Shown here: in pieces, positions 1-8,291 of the stretch
How the letters are laid out: each line of letters starts with the position of its first letter
Numbering within the stretch: the first letter of the stretch is position 1
NCBI RefSeq assembly: GCF_000967725.1
Contig: NZ_JXYE01000002.1
Coordinates: 434,001-498,000 of the forward strand
Source: Loktanella sp. S4079
GTDB lineage: Bacteria; Pseudomonadota; Alphaproteobacteria; Rhodobacterales; Rhodobacteraceae
Reading direction: 5' to 3'
DNA: 64,000 nt
Translations under genes and position numbers: made by a program
Notes under the pieces: generated by a model
Told to the model about the DNA's origin: nothing
The model's database searches: none
Seen by the model: the letters and a program-made list of their open reading frames with translations, nothing else

Positions 1-30
1 GAGAAAGCGATGCTGAAGCACTCGAACCGC

Positions 31-837
31 TTAATCTGTTTCCGTCGTCCGAGGAGGCGTTATAAACTGAATGCCTCCCGTGTCTTTTGATGCAGAAAGT
101 TGCCGGAGTAACGTTTGCCGCTGCACGGGGTTTGCGAATCTTAGAATCCCATGCTCGTTTAGAACCGCGATGGTGACGGGATTGTCGAAATCCCGTTCAA
201 GCTGAGATATCTCACGACTGTAACGCATGAGCATGAACAGTGGGGCGATGGATGCAGTGAAATGCTGCGCAATTGCTTCGGCACCATCGCCGTCGAGCAT
301 GACGTTTATTGCCTCAAGTTGCACGATCATCTCTTCAAGTCCCAACACTAGTGGATCGTCTGAGCCGGATGGCTGTGCTGTGGTGCGGGCTTTTTCAACT
401 GCGATTTCTAGTTCTCTTCGGTATTCTTCGGATAAAATTTCTTCCATCGATGCATCATCGTTTGTACGCAAAAGTGTTGCCATCGACGCAAGCTGTTCGG
501 GTGTATAGATCGAAAGATAGTTTTCAGCTGATTGCGCTAGATAGTGATCAAGGAACGGCGCAACATCTTCGTCAGGGATCAAGTCAATGAACCGGTCTTC
601 ATCAATGACCTCGATTCCAAGTCCCGAGAAGGGTCTTAAGTAGACGTTTACAAACTGTCCCTTAAGAAGGCGCTGCATCGTACTCAGCGCCGCGTGATCT
701 AAGTCTCGTTGCGCAATATATCTTGCGTCGGACAGGGGGGTGGCCAAAATTGCCTGTCCGCTGAGCATGAACGTCACTAGCGAGAGCGTTTTGAAAATGT
801 TGTTCACGTATTGATACCTCAATGAATCCAATTTCAA
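31..837 (-). CDS. Exported protein of unknown function
   Basis: I do not recognise this 268-residue protein with certainty. Residues 15-33 form a hydrophobic stretch ending in a typical small-residue cleavage site, so it is probably secreted to the periplasm. The mature part is acidic and helical, with no cysteine pair or obvious catalytic motif. Its helical, exported character recalls DUF2059-type proteins, but that is only an impression. It lies alone between the window edge and the P450 gene, which is on the same strand about 40 bp upstream. The two could be cotranscribed, though nothing links their functions. Confidence 0.6.
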   Translation of the reverse strand: MKLDSLRYQYVNNIFKTLSLVTFMLSGQAILATPLSDARYIAQRDLDHAALSTMQRLLKGQFVNVYLRPFSGLGIEVIDEDRFIDLIPDEDVAPFLDHYLAQSAENYLSIYTPEQLASMATLLRTNDDASMEEILSEEYRRELEIAVEKARTTAQPSGSDDPLVLGLEEMIVQLEAINVMLDGDGAEAIAQHFTASIAPLFMLMRYSREISQLERDFDNPVTIAVLNEHGILRFANPVQRQTLLRQLSASKDTGGIQFITPPRTTETD

Positions 838-876
838 ACTTAGGAATACTACTAAAGCTTACTAGGTTATCCAGTG

Positions 877-2040
877 TTATGACTTTACCATCAACTTCTC
901 CAACCCATGGAAGTGAAATACATCTCCGTATTGCGGTGCCTCGGTGAGTTGTAGGCTCGGGCAGCGTTCGAATAGCACTTTGAGTGCGATGTTCAGTTCG
1001 AGCCGTGCCAGTGGTGCTCCGACGCAAAAGTGAATGCCGCCTCCGAAGCTGGTGTTTTGGGGGCCCTTGCGTGTGGGGTCGAATGTGTTGGGGGCATCGT
1101 AGGCGATAGGGTCTCGGTTTCCGGCGCCGAGTAGGCAGGCGATTTGGTCGCCGCGTTTGAAGGATTGCTCGCCGATGGTCACGTCTTCGTAGACCCATCG
1201 CGTGAACATGTGCAGCGGCGGATCAAAACGGATGATTTCCTCGACGCAAGTCTCGGATACCTCGCGTATGTCCCGTTCGAGCAGGGTCTTTACGCCATTT
1301 CCCAGCGTATGGACTGTGGCCTCGTGCCCCGCATTCAGAAGCAGGATACAAGTTGTGATCAGCTCTTCTTCAGAGAGTTTTTCACCGTCTTCTTCTGCTG
1401 CAATCAAGGTTGAGATCAGATCGTCGCCAGGAGTCTTGCGACGCTGGGCGATATAGCCGCGCATGAAGGCGCTGAAATCAAGGCTGGCTTGGACGGCGGC
1501 GGCCTCGGTCTGTGGGGTGCGGCCGGCCTGATACATGGCAACCATTGCATTGGACCATCGTAGCAAATCGTCCGCGCGGTCTTCGGGTACGCCAAGCAGG
1601 CGCGAGATGACAACTACGGGCACGGGCTGTGCATAATACGTCAGTAGATCAAAGGGTTCCGAGGGAAAGTTGTCGATCAATTGATGGCATAGCTCATGAA
1701 TGCCGCTATCCAACGCTGCGATGGCCCGGCTGGTAAAGGCACGTAGCACCAGTGACCTGAGGCGTGTATGGCGTGGCGCCTCGAGTTCGAGCATGGAATG
1801 CGCTTCGATATCGTAAAACGGCTGGAGGCGGGCAGGGATGTCAGGGGCGAGCTCGGGCGGGCTTTCGCGGCCCATTTTGCGGCTGCGCAGAACGTCACGC
1901 ACCGCCGCGTAAGATACCGCGCAGGGCATGTCGTAGTCTTCCCACCAAAAGAAATCACCCGCAGCACGTGCGCGGTCATAAAATGGATAGGGATTTTGGA
2001 CAAAGGCGGGGTCGGTTGGCGACTGAGAAAAACGTTGCAT
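877..2040 (-). CDS. Cytochrome P450
   Basis: Soluble bacterial P450 monooxygenase of 387 residues, close to the usual length for class I enzymes that take electrons from a ferredoxin. The I-helix oxygen-activation motif AGHEAT is at residues 237-242, the ExxR pair at E268/R271, and the haem ligand is C339 within FGGGIHFCVG. No redoxin or reductase gene is adjacent, so the electron donor must be encoded elsewhere and the substrate cannot be read from context. No clear ribosome binding site precedes the chosen ATG. It is the only good in-frame start that keeps the N-terminal substrate-recognition region. Confidence 0.95.
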   Translation of the reverse strand: MQRFSQSPTDPAFVQNPYPFYDRARAAGDFFWWEDYDMPCAVSYAAVRDVLRSRKMGRESPPELAPDIPARLQPFYDIEAHSMLELEAPRHTRLRSLVLRAFTSRAIAALDSGIHELCHQLIDNFPSEPFDLLTYYAQPVPVVVISRLLGVPEDRADDLLRWSNAMVAMYQAGRTPQTEAAAVQASLDFSAFMRGYIAQRRKTPGDDLISTLIAAEEDGEKLSEEELITTCILLLNAGHEATVHTLGNGVKTLLERDIREVSETCVEEIIRFDPPLHMFTRWVYEDVTIGEQSFKRGDQIACLLGAGNRDPIAYDAPNTFDPTRKGPQNTSFGGGIHFCVGAPLARLELNIALKVLFERCPSLQLTEAPQYGDVFHFHGLEKLMVKS

Positions 2041-2303
2041 AGTGTTGGTTTGAACCGCCTCACGGATCCATGCAAGCTGTTGACCGCGATGGAGTATCTC
2101 TTGAGACTTCGATTGTTTGTGATCGCTGCTTTTTTGGCCTCTGTGCTGGGGGGGAATTCGAACGCCACAAATTGAGTCCGCATGTCTGATACGCCGAGAT
2201 AATCAACGATTATTGAATTGGTTGCGCGAATGAAACGGTTATCGTTGTTGGGTTCAGGCACATGATCTGTTCCTATTTTGAAGAAACTTTGGAGGTGCCG
2301 CCA

Positions 2304-2663
2304 ATGGTGAAAGTTCTGGGGATAGGCGGGCTATTTTTCCGCTCAAATGACCCGAGTGCGCTGGCGCAATGGTATGAAGAACATCTTGGGATCGCTCCTG
2401 CGCCATCAGATGCCGCGATGGAACCGTGGAAGACTGATGAAGGTGTGACGATCTTTGCCCCGTTTGATGCAAAGACAGATTATTTCCCGCAGGATCATGC
2501 GTTTATGCTGAATTTCCGCGTTGCAGACTTGGATGCGGCATGCGCTGAGTTGCAATCGTCTGGCATTGCGGTCGGAGAAAAGATGGTCATGGAAGGCGTC
2601 GGGAAATTTGCGCGCATTCATGATCCAGAGGGCAATCCAATCGAACTGTGGCAGCCCGCGTAG
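2304..2663 (+). CDS. VOC (glyoxalase/bleomycin-resistance fold) protein
   Basis: Single-domain vicinal-oxygen-chelate protein of 119 residues. The N-terminal half carries a typical GGLFFRS...LAQWYEEHLG segment and the C-terminal half ends with HDPEGNPIELWQP, whose Glu is a usual metal ligand of the fold. I start it at 2304 because GGAGGTG lies 7 bases upstream; an in-frame ATG at 2262 would add 14 residues with no ribosome binding site. The substrate is unknown: members include lactoylglutathione lyase-like and epimerase-like enzymes. A terminator hairpin follows directly. Confidence 0.88.
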   Translation: MVKVLGIGGLFFRSNDPSALAQWYEEHLGIAPAPSDAAMEPWKTDEGVTIFAPFDAKTDYFPQDHAFMLNFRVADLDAACAELQSSGIAVGEKMVMEGVGKFARIHDPEGNPIELWQPA

Positions 2664-2666
2664 GGT

Positions 2667-2702
2667 GTGGCTTGGCTAAGGTGCGCCAAGCCACTTTTGT
2701 TG
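2667..2702 (+). terminator. Rho-independent terminator after the VOC gene
   Basis: Perfect 10-bp arms GTGGCTTGGC (2667-2676) and GCCAAGCCAC (2685-2694) enclose an 8-base loop and are followed by TTTTGTTGTT. It closes the VOC gene and separates it from the convergent tpiA. Confidence 0.85.
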
Positions 2703-3434
2703 TTAGCTTGCTTCAAGCGCGCTGATGATGGGGCTGAAGTCGTCAGCCTTGAGGCTTGCGCCGCCGACCAGGGCACCATCGACGTGTGGAACGCCAAAGA
2801 TGTCTGCGGCGTTGCTGCCTTTGACTGATCCGCCATAAAGGATACGCATGTCAGCGCCGTCGCTGAACCTTGCCTGTAGTTTAGCGCGGATGTGCGCGTG
2901 GACTTCGGCGATTTGTTCAAGGGTGGGAACTTTGCCCGTACCGATCGCCCAGACGGGTTCATAGGCGATGACGGTGTTGTCTGCTGTCGCCCCTTCGGGA
3001 ATCGATCCTGCCAGTTGTCCATCGATGATGTCGAGCGTTGTGCCCGCTTCGCGTTCGTCCAGCGTTTCGCCAACGCAAATCACTGCGATTAGGCCGGCTT
3101 TATACGCTGCATCGGATTTAGCAGCGACGATTTCATCTGTTTCACCGTGATCGGCCCGCCGTTCGGAATGCCCGGTGATCACATAGGTCGCGCCTGCATC
3201 GGCTAGCATTTGCGCGCTGATGTCACCTGTGTGCGCACCGGATTCGGCGGTGTGGCAGTCTTGGCCGCCGACATCGAACAAGGTGTTCTGACACGCGCCA
3301 ATCAATGTAGCAGGCGGACAAATCAGGATATCGACGCTGGCGTCTGAATGCCGCGCTGCCAATGTTTCGAGTTCGCTCAGGCTGGCACGAAGCCCGTTCA
3401 TTTTCCAGTTTCCAGCGGCAAGTTTACGCGGCAT
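2703..3434 (-). CDS. tpiA: Triosephosphate isomerase
   Basis: Interconverts dihydroxyacetone phosphate and glyceraldehyde 3-phosphate in the cytosol. The 243-residue protein has all catalytic residues: K11 in [10 protein letters not shown]89 in TGHSERR and E159 in [11 protein letters not shown], plus the C-terminal phosphate-binding GGSVKG. I place the start at 3434, where AAAGGA sits about 7 bases upstream; a start at 3473 would add 13 residues that do not fit the family. A degenerate palindrome at 3459-3472 just upstream resembles the boxes before the two gap genes in this window. Confidence 0.97.
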   Translation of the reverse strand: MPRKLAAGNWKMNGLRASLSELETLAARHSDASVDILICPPATLIGACQNTLFDVGGQDCHTAESGAHTGDISAQMLADAGATYVITGHSERRADHGETDEIVAAKSDAAYKAGLIAVICVGETLDEREAGTTLDIIDGQLAGSIPEGATADNTVIAYEPVWAIGTGKVPTLEQIAEVHAHIRAKLQARFSDGADMRILYGGSVKGSNAADIFGVPHVDGALVGGASLKADDFSPIISALEAS

Positions 3435-3458
3435 CAGCACATCCTTTTGTCTGCGTTC

Positions 3459-3472
3459 GGTTATTGCTATCA
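3459..3472. promoter_or_regulatory. Degenerate CceR-like box upstream of tpiA
   Basis: On the minus strand this reads TGATAGCAATAACC, matching 10 of 14 positions of the TGTTAGCGCTAACA-type palindrome seen before both gap genes. It lies 25 bp upstream of the tpiA start, a sensible operator position. The match is weak and rests on pattern similarity only. Confidence 0.35.
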
Positions 3473-3500
3473 AGCAAGGGCTTAGATCGGAAGGGGTCCC

Positions 3501-4418
3501 ATGTCAGATATGATTATTCCGCGTATTGATGCTGCTGCTTTGCTGGCCGGTGATCCTGCCTCGGTTGAGGCGGTACGCGTCGCTGCAGGCGGTGTCGGCT
3601 TTATGACGGTTCACAATACACCGATTTCGGCAGAGCGTGTTCAGGATGTTATAGCGGCCTATAAGGCGTTCTTTGAATTGCCAGCCGCGGCGAAGTCGCA
3701 ATTTGATATGGCGCAAACGGGGTCCAACCGTGGATGGGGTGCGCCGGGGTCTGAACAAGTCGATCCCGATGCGAACCCAGATTACAAACAGGTGTTTGAT
3801 TGTGGGCTGGAATTGCCTGTGGATGATCCGTTGACCCAGTTATCATGCTATGCGCCCAATCAATGGCCCGATGCACCGTTAGGGTTCGCTGATATGTTGC
3901 GCACCTATTATGCGCAGGCGACCACATTCGCACTGGACCTGCTTTGTGCGATTGCAGAGGCGACCGGTGAAGATGGTGATTACTTCCGTCCGCTCTTTGA
4001 TCGGCCGATGGCGCTATTGCGGGGCAACTACTATCCCCAACGCCCGGAGTGGGCTGGCGAGAACGATTTTGGGATAGCGACACATACGGACTATGGCTGT
4101 CTGACATTGCTTGCCACTGATGGATCGCCGGGGCTTGAAGTGCGTAAACGCGGTGGCGGTTGGATACCTGTCTCTGCACAACCCGGAGAGTTCGTGATCA
4201 ATTTTGGCGAGATGCTGGATATGTGGAGCAATGGCCGTATCAAGGCGACGCCGCATCGCGTTATCGGCCCTGATCATGCGCGGATTTCCGTGCCGCTTTT
4301 CTTTAATCCTAATCATGATGCCAATGTGGCCCCGATTGGATCGGGGCAGGTGATTAAGGCACAAGAGCATTTAGACAAACGTTACGCCGAGACATACGTT
4401 CATCTGAACAAGCCTTAG
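3501..4418 (+). CDS. Isopenicillin N synthase-like 2-oxoglutarate/Fe(II) oxygenase
   Basis: A 305-residue member of the non-haem iron dioxygenase family with a DIOX_N-type N-terminal region and a jelly-roll core. The iron ligands are H195 and D197 in ATHTDYG and H252 in PHRVIG. The RIS triad R261-x-S263 that binds the 2-oxoglutarate carboxylate is present. Bacterial homologues hydroxylate or desaturate small molecules, but the substrate cannot be inferred here. The start has AGGGGTC upstream. The 3' end overlaps the convergent HesB-family gene by 4 bp. Confidence 0.9.
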   Translation: MSDMIIPRIDAAALLAGDPASVEAVRVAAGGVGFMTVHNTPISAERVQDVIAAYKAFFELPAAAKSQFDMAQTGSNRGWGAPGSEQVDPDANPDYKQVFDCGLELPVDDPLTQLSCYAPNQWPDAPLGFADMLRTYYAQATTFALDLLCAIAEATGEDGDYFRPLFDRPMALLRGNYYPQRPEWAGENDFGIATHTDYGCLTLLATDGSPGLEVRKRGGGWIPVSAQPGEFVINFGEMLDMWSNGRIKATPHRVIGPDHARISVPLFFNPNHDANVAPIGSGQVIKAQEHLDKRYAETYVHLNKP

Positions 4419-4780
4419 GCTTTGGCGGATAGGGAATCGTCGAATTTGATGGATTCACCGCAACCGCAGGCATCAACCACATTTGGATTGCGGAACTTGA
4501 AACCGGATTCGAGCAGCGAGGTTTCGTAATCAATCTCGGTGCCAAAGAGGAACATTTGCGCCATCGGGGCGATCATGACGCGTGCGCCGTCCAGTTCCAC
4601 GACTTCATCGAGTGGGTCAATTTCGGTGACATAGTCCATTGTGTATTCCATGCCTGCGCAGCCGCCTTTCTTGACGCCAATCCGCAGCCCCTCATGGCCA
4701 TCCTTTTCCATCAGCGCTGCGATTTTTGCAGCAGCTTTAGGGGTTATTGTGACCGCTTGTTTACCTGGAATACCGAACAT
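4415..4780 (-). CDS. A-type iron-sulfur carrier (HesB/IscA/SufA family)
   Basis: Cytosolic A-type carrier that holds and delivers Fe-S clusters. The 121-residue protein has the three conserved cysteines: C41 in GGCAGMEY and the C105/C107 pair in DACGCGES. The family ranges from ErpA to SufA and IscA; without the rest of a suf or isc operon nearby I do not assign a symbol. A SufT-type gene lies about 1.6 kb away on the same strand but in a different transcription unit. The start has AAGGAGA upstream, a strong ribosome binding site. Confidence 0.93.
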   Translation of the reverse strand: MFGIPGKQAVTITPKAAAKIAALMEKDGHEGLRIGVKKGGCAGMEYTMDYVTEIDPLDEVVELDGARVMIAPMAQMFLFGTEIDYETSLLESGFKFRNPNVVDACGCGESIKFDDSLSAKA

Positions 4781-4803
4781 CTGTGTTCTCCTTTGCAGGT
4801 AAC

Positions 4804-5556
4804 TTAGTCCTTTGGTGGCATGATCTCAAGAAGTGGGATGCCGTTTAGCCCGTTGTTCAGAGTCAGCACAAAAAGCGCGATGGCGATGGCCCAGCTAAAT
4901 GATGCCAGTGTGCCAATGATGACATATTCTGCCTTTGCGTTATTGGATGCTGCATCAAAGCGTAGAACAGATTTCGCCGCGATAAGGAAACCGATTGCCG
5001 CGGGCTGTCCGGCCAAAAACATCAGATAGATAAGACCGCGTTCCAGTAGACCGATCATCATACCGCCTGCGGGTAAGCTTTCTTTGGGGGCGCCTTCTGC
5101 AAAGGGTGTCATCAGCTTGCCAACAGCAAAGCCGCCCGCGCGGGTCGCATAGATTGCCCCGGCGCACAGTAGCATCAGTTTTGGGGCCCATGTGCTTGCG
5201 TTGATGAACCCACCTTCGGCCCATAGGCCGTTGTGCCATAGGGTTGGAAAGATGGCAGATAGCGCAATGAGGGACATAATATGTGCCATTTGATCGACCA
5301 GATAGGGTTTGATTCCGTCACCCTTGCCCTTGGTGATCCAAAGCGTTTTTCCAATGTCGATAAGCAGATGCAGCCCTGCCAAAACCAAGAGCGGCCAGTC
5401 AATCGACCCCAGCGCGATTGCCGCTGTCCAATAGACCGCAAGCGTGTGCAAAAGCATTGTCGTGAATTTGTCTTTCGTCTCGACCATTTTACTGGTCTGC
5501 AAAACGTAATCCGCAAGGACATGCGCAAAGAAAAGTGCGGCAAGGGTCTCAAACAT
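4804..5556 (-). CDS. DUF3307 multi-spanning membrane protein
   Basis: A 250-residue inner-membrane protein of unknown function, with the DUF3307 signature near the N-terminus (ALFFAHVLADYVLQT, then a Trp-rich helix and LHLLIDIGKT). About six or seven hydrophobic segments are visible. Its ATG overlaps the stop codon of the upstream SatD-like gene (TAATG), so the two are translationally coupled. This pairing of SatD-like and DUF3307 proteins recurs in distant bacteria as I recall. The biochemical role is not known to me. See the finding on a possible sensor/membrane module. Confidence 0.85.
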   Translation of the reverse strand: MFETLAALFFAHVLADYVLQTSKMVETKDKFTTMLLHTLAVYWTAAIALGSIDWPLLVLAGLHLLIDIGKTLWITKGKGDGIKPYLVDQMAHIMSLIALSAIFPTLWHNGLWAEGGFINASTWAPKLMLLCAGAIYATRAGGFAVGKLMTPFAEGAPKESLPAGGMMIGLLERGLIYLMFLAGQPAAIGFLIAAKSVLRFDAASNNAKAEYVIIGTLASFSWAIAIALFVLTLNNGLNGIPLLEIMPPKD

Positions 5557-6197
5557 TATGCGAAATCTCTTTCCAGTGTCGTGAGCGCGGCTTGGATGGC
5601 AGGAAACCCTGCGCCGTCTAATGATTTTGTGACTGCTTGGCGTGATTTGCCAAGCTGTTTAGCAATGTAAGTGTATGAAATATCTTCGAGCGACGTGATG
5701 GCATAGAGTATGGCGGCTGCCTGCGCTTGCGTCCAGCCTTGAGAGATATAATCGGCAAGGATTGTCGCAGCCCCAATTGCAGATTGGCTTGCATGTGCGA
5801 TGCGTTGGCTGTCAGTGGATGCTTTGATCGTATCAAGCGTGTGCCCTGATTTGATAAATGCCTCGCTGCTTTCGCGATTTAAATCTGTTGGCAGCGTTTG
5901 GGGCGCGCGGCCCTGACCGATCCCGATGTAACTGTCGAATTCCGGGTCGCTGCTGCGCAGTGCTGCCCGAAAGGCAAGGGCAGAGCGGAGCGCGAATTGT
6001 GGCTGCGTCAATGCGACTTGCCAGCCATCGCCGCGGTGTCGCGTGAACTGCAATGATGCGCCTGTCCAGCGTTCTTGCGTGATCGCACAGTTTTCCAGCG
6101 CGACGAGCGCCGCCTCGAGCCGTAGTTCGCCCAGCGCAGTTGATCTCACGATGTCGCCAGTGAGGACCGCGATTTCTATGTGGTTATGGCTACTCAT
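5556..6197 (-). CDS. SatD-like protein with cyclase-like N-terminus and C-terminal helix-turn-helix
   Basis: Protein of 213 residues that I assign to the SatD-like group. Residues 7-100 hold motifs in the order seen in class III nucleotide cyclases: LTGDIVRST with D15, RGDGWQV with D57, 42 residues later, and YIGIGQG at 90-96. Residues about 165-205 look like a winged or plain helix-turn-helix (TYIAKQLGKSRQAVTKSL). So a nucleotide-binding or degenerate cyclase domain may be joined to a DNA-binding domain. It is the first gene of a two-gene unit with DUF3307. Two near-identical 18-bp elements lie just upstream and could be its own operator. The function is inferred, not known. Confidence 0.75.
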   Translation of the reverse strand: MSSHNHIEIAVLTGDIVRSTALGELRLEAALVALENCAITQERWTGASLQFTRHRGDGWQVALTQPQFALRSALAFRAALRSSDPEFDSYIGIGQGRAPQTLPTDLNRESSEAFIKSGHTLDTIKASTDSQRIAHASQSAIGAATILADYISQGWTQAQAAAILYAITSLEDISYTYIAKQLGKSRQAVTKSLDGAGFPAIQAALTTLERDFA

Positions 6198-6212
6198 GCA
6201 CCCAATATAGGG

Positions 6213-6260
6213 TGCGTTTTTAATTTCGCAATCTAAAAGGGTTGCGTTTTTGGTTTCGCA
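6213..6260. promoter_or_regulatory. Paired 18-bp operator-like repeats upstream of the satD-like gene
   Basis: Two direct repeats, TGCGTTTTTAATTTCGCA (6213-6230) and TGCGTTTTTGGTTTCGCA (6243-6260), differ at two positions and are spaced 30 bp start to start, near three helical turns. Each has palindromic ends TGCG...CGCA, as expected for a dimeric repressor. The first lies 16 bp upstream of the satD-like start codon, so binding would block initiation. Confidence 0.6.
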
Positions 6261-6292
6261 GCTCTTTCAGGGTGCTGGTCAAAACCCCGATA

Positions 6293-6322
6293 CAAAAAAG
6301 GCGACCCAAAAGGTCGCCCGTC
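6293..6322 (-). terminator. Rho-independent terminator after the SufT-type gene
   Basis: On the minus strand GGCGACC-TTTT-GGGTCGCC is followed by TTTTTTG. It closes the gene ending at 6346 and insulates it from the satD-like promoter. Confidence 0.85.
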
Positions 6323-6345
6323 AGCAAGTCACCAAATGAGGCGCT

Positions 6346-6708
6346 CTACATAAACCCAAGCTCAAGGCGGGCTTCGTCTGACATCATCTCCATGCCCCAC
6401 TGGGGTTCAAACGTCATCTCGACATCAACCTGTTTAATGCCGGGTAGCGGCTCAATCGCGTCGGCAACCCAGCCAGGCATTTCGCCGGCAACGGGACAGC
6501 CAGGAGCGGTCAGGGTCATGATGATATTTACGGCGTTATCTTCTTTGATATCAATCGTGTAGATCAGTCCAAGATCATAGATATTCACTGGAATTTCGGG
6601 GTCATAGACCGAACGACAGGCTTCGACAACTTGATCAAAAAGCGGATGATCTGTTGTCGAGGGCGCAATCATTGGTGTGCCTTCGAGCTGTGCATTCGTG
6701 TCTGTCAT
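6346..6708 (-). CDS. SUF-associated MIP18/DUF59 family Fe-S assembly protein (SufT type)
   Basis: A 120-residue protein of the MIP18/DUF59 family, implied in maturation of Fe-S proteins. The conserved core DPEIPVNIYDLGLIY and the cysteine-bearing TAPGCPVAGEMPGW are present, followed by the FEPQWG...MSDEARLELG tail typical of SufT-like proteins. In relatives it closes the suf operon; here it stands alone between tgt (divergent) and the satD-like pair. An alternative start 12 codons later lacks a ribosome binding site, while AGGGA precedes the chosen ATG. Confidence 0.9.
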   Translation of the reverse strand: MTDTNAQLEGTPMIAPSTTDHPLFDQVVEACRSVYDPEIPVNIYDLGLIYTIDIKEDNAVNIIMTLTAPGCPVAGEMPGWVADAIEPLPGIKQVDVEMTFEPQWGMEMMSDEARLELGFM

Positions 6709-6765
6709 GACTTTGGTTCCCTAAAATCCTGACGAAACATATAAGGATCGTGATCGGGGCCGTAA

Positions 6766-7977
<1,212 letters not shown>

Positions 7978-8291
7978 AACGGCAGCCGCGTTTCATAGAA
8001 ACCCGCGAGATCGTTTTTCAGGCATATTCGCGCCTTAAGAATAGCAGGATCATCCATTAGAATGGCCGCAATCTAAAAATAGTTGTGCAAAGTCAGGAAT
8101 TCGTGACTCTGTCTTAATATTTTTGCGTTTGTATGGTTGCGGCTGGGGACAGACACAGGCAGTCTACGGCGCGAAATCACGACGTGTTTGGTTGAAAGGC
8201 GCCCCCATCAACCCCACATGCACTAGGCAAGAGGAGATGCCTTAAGCTGCCGTTATCGGGGCTGGGTGTCTTGCCAATAAAGGAAGAGAAT
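7978..8291. other. Intergenic region between tgt and lon
   Basis: No convincing gene on either strand. The right part holds the heat-shock-type promoter listed separately and the ribosome binding site of lon. The left part, 7980-8150, contains no strong hairpin with a T-tract. Confidence 0.5.
8192..8219 (+). promoter_or_regulatory. RpoH (sigma-32)-type promoter of lon
   Basis: TTGAAA at 8192-8197 and CCCCACAT at 8212-8219, spaced by 14 bp, match the heat-shock sigma consensus (CTTGAAA, N12-14, CCCCATNT) closely. It lies about 70 bp upstream of lon, a classical RpoH target. Confidence 0.7.

Noticed and set aside
1768-2175. A 135-codon plus-strand frame over the P450 start
   Set aside because: It overlaps the P450 N-terminal coding region and carries no domain features.
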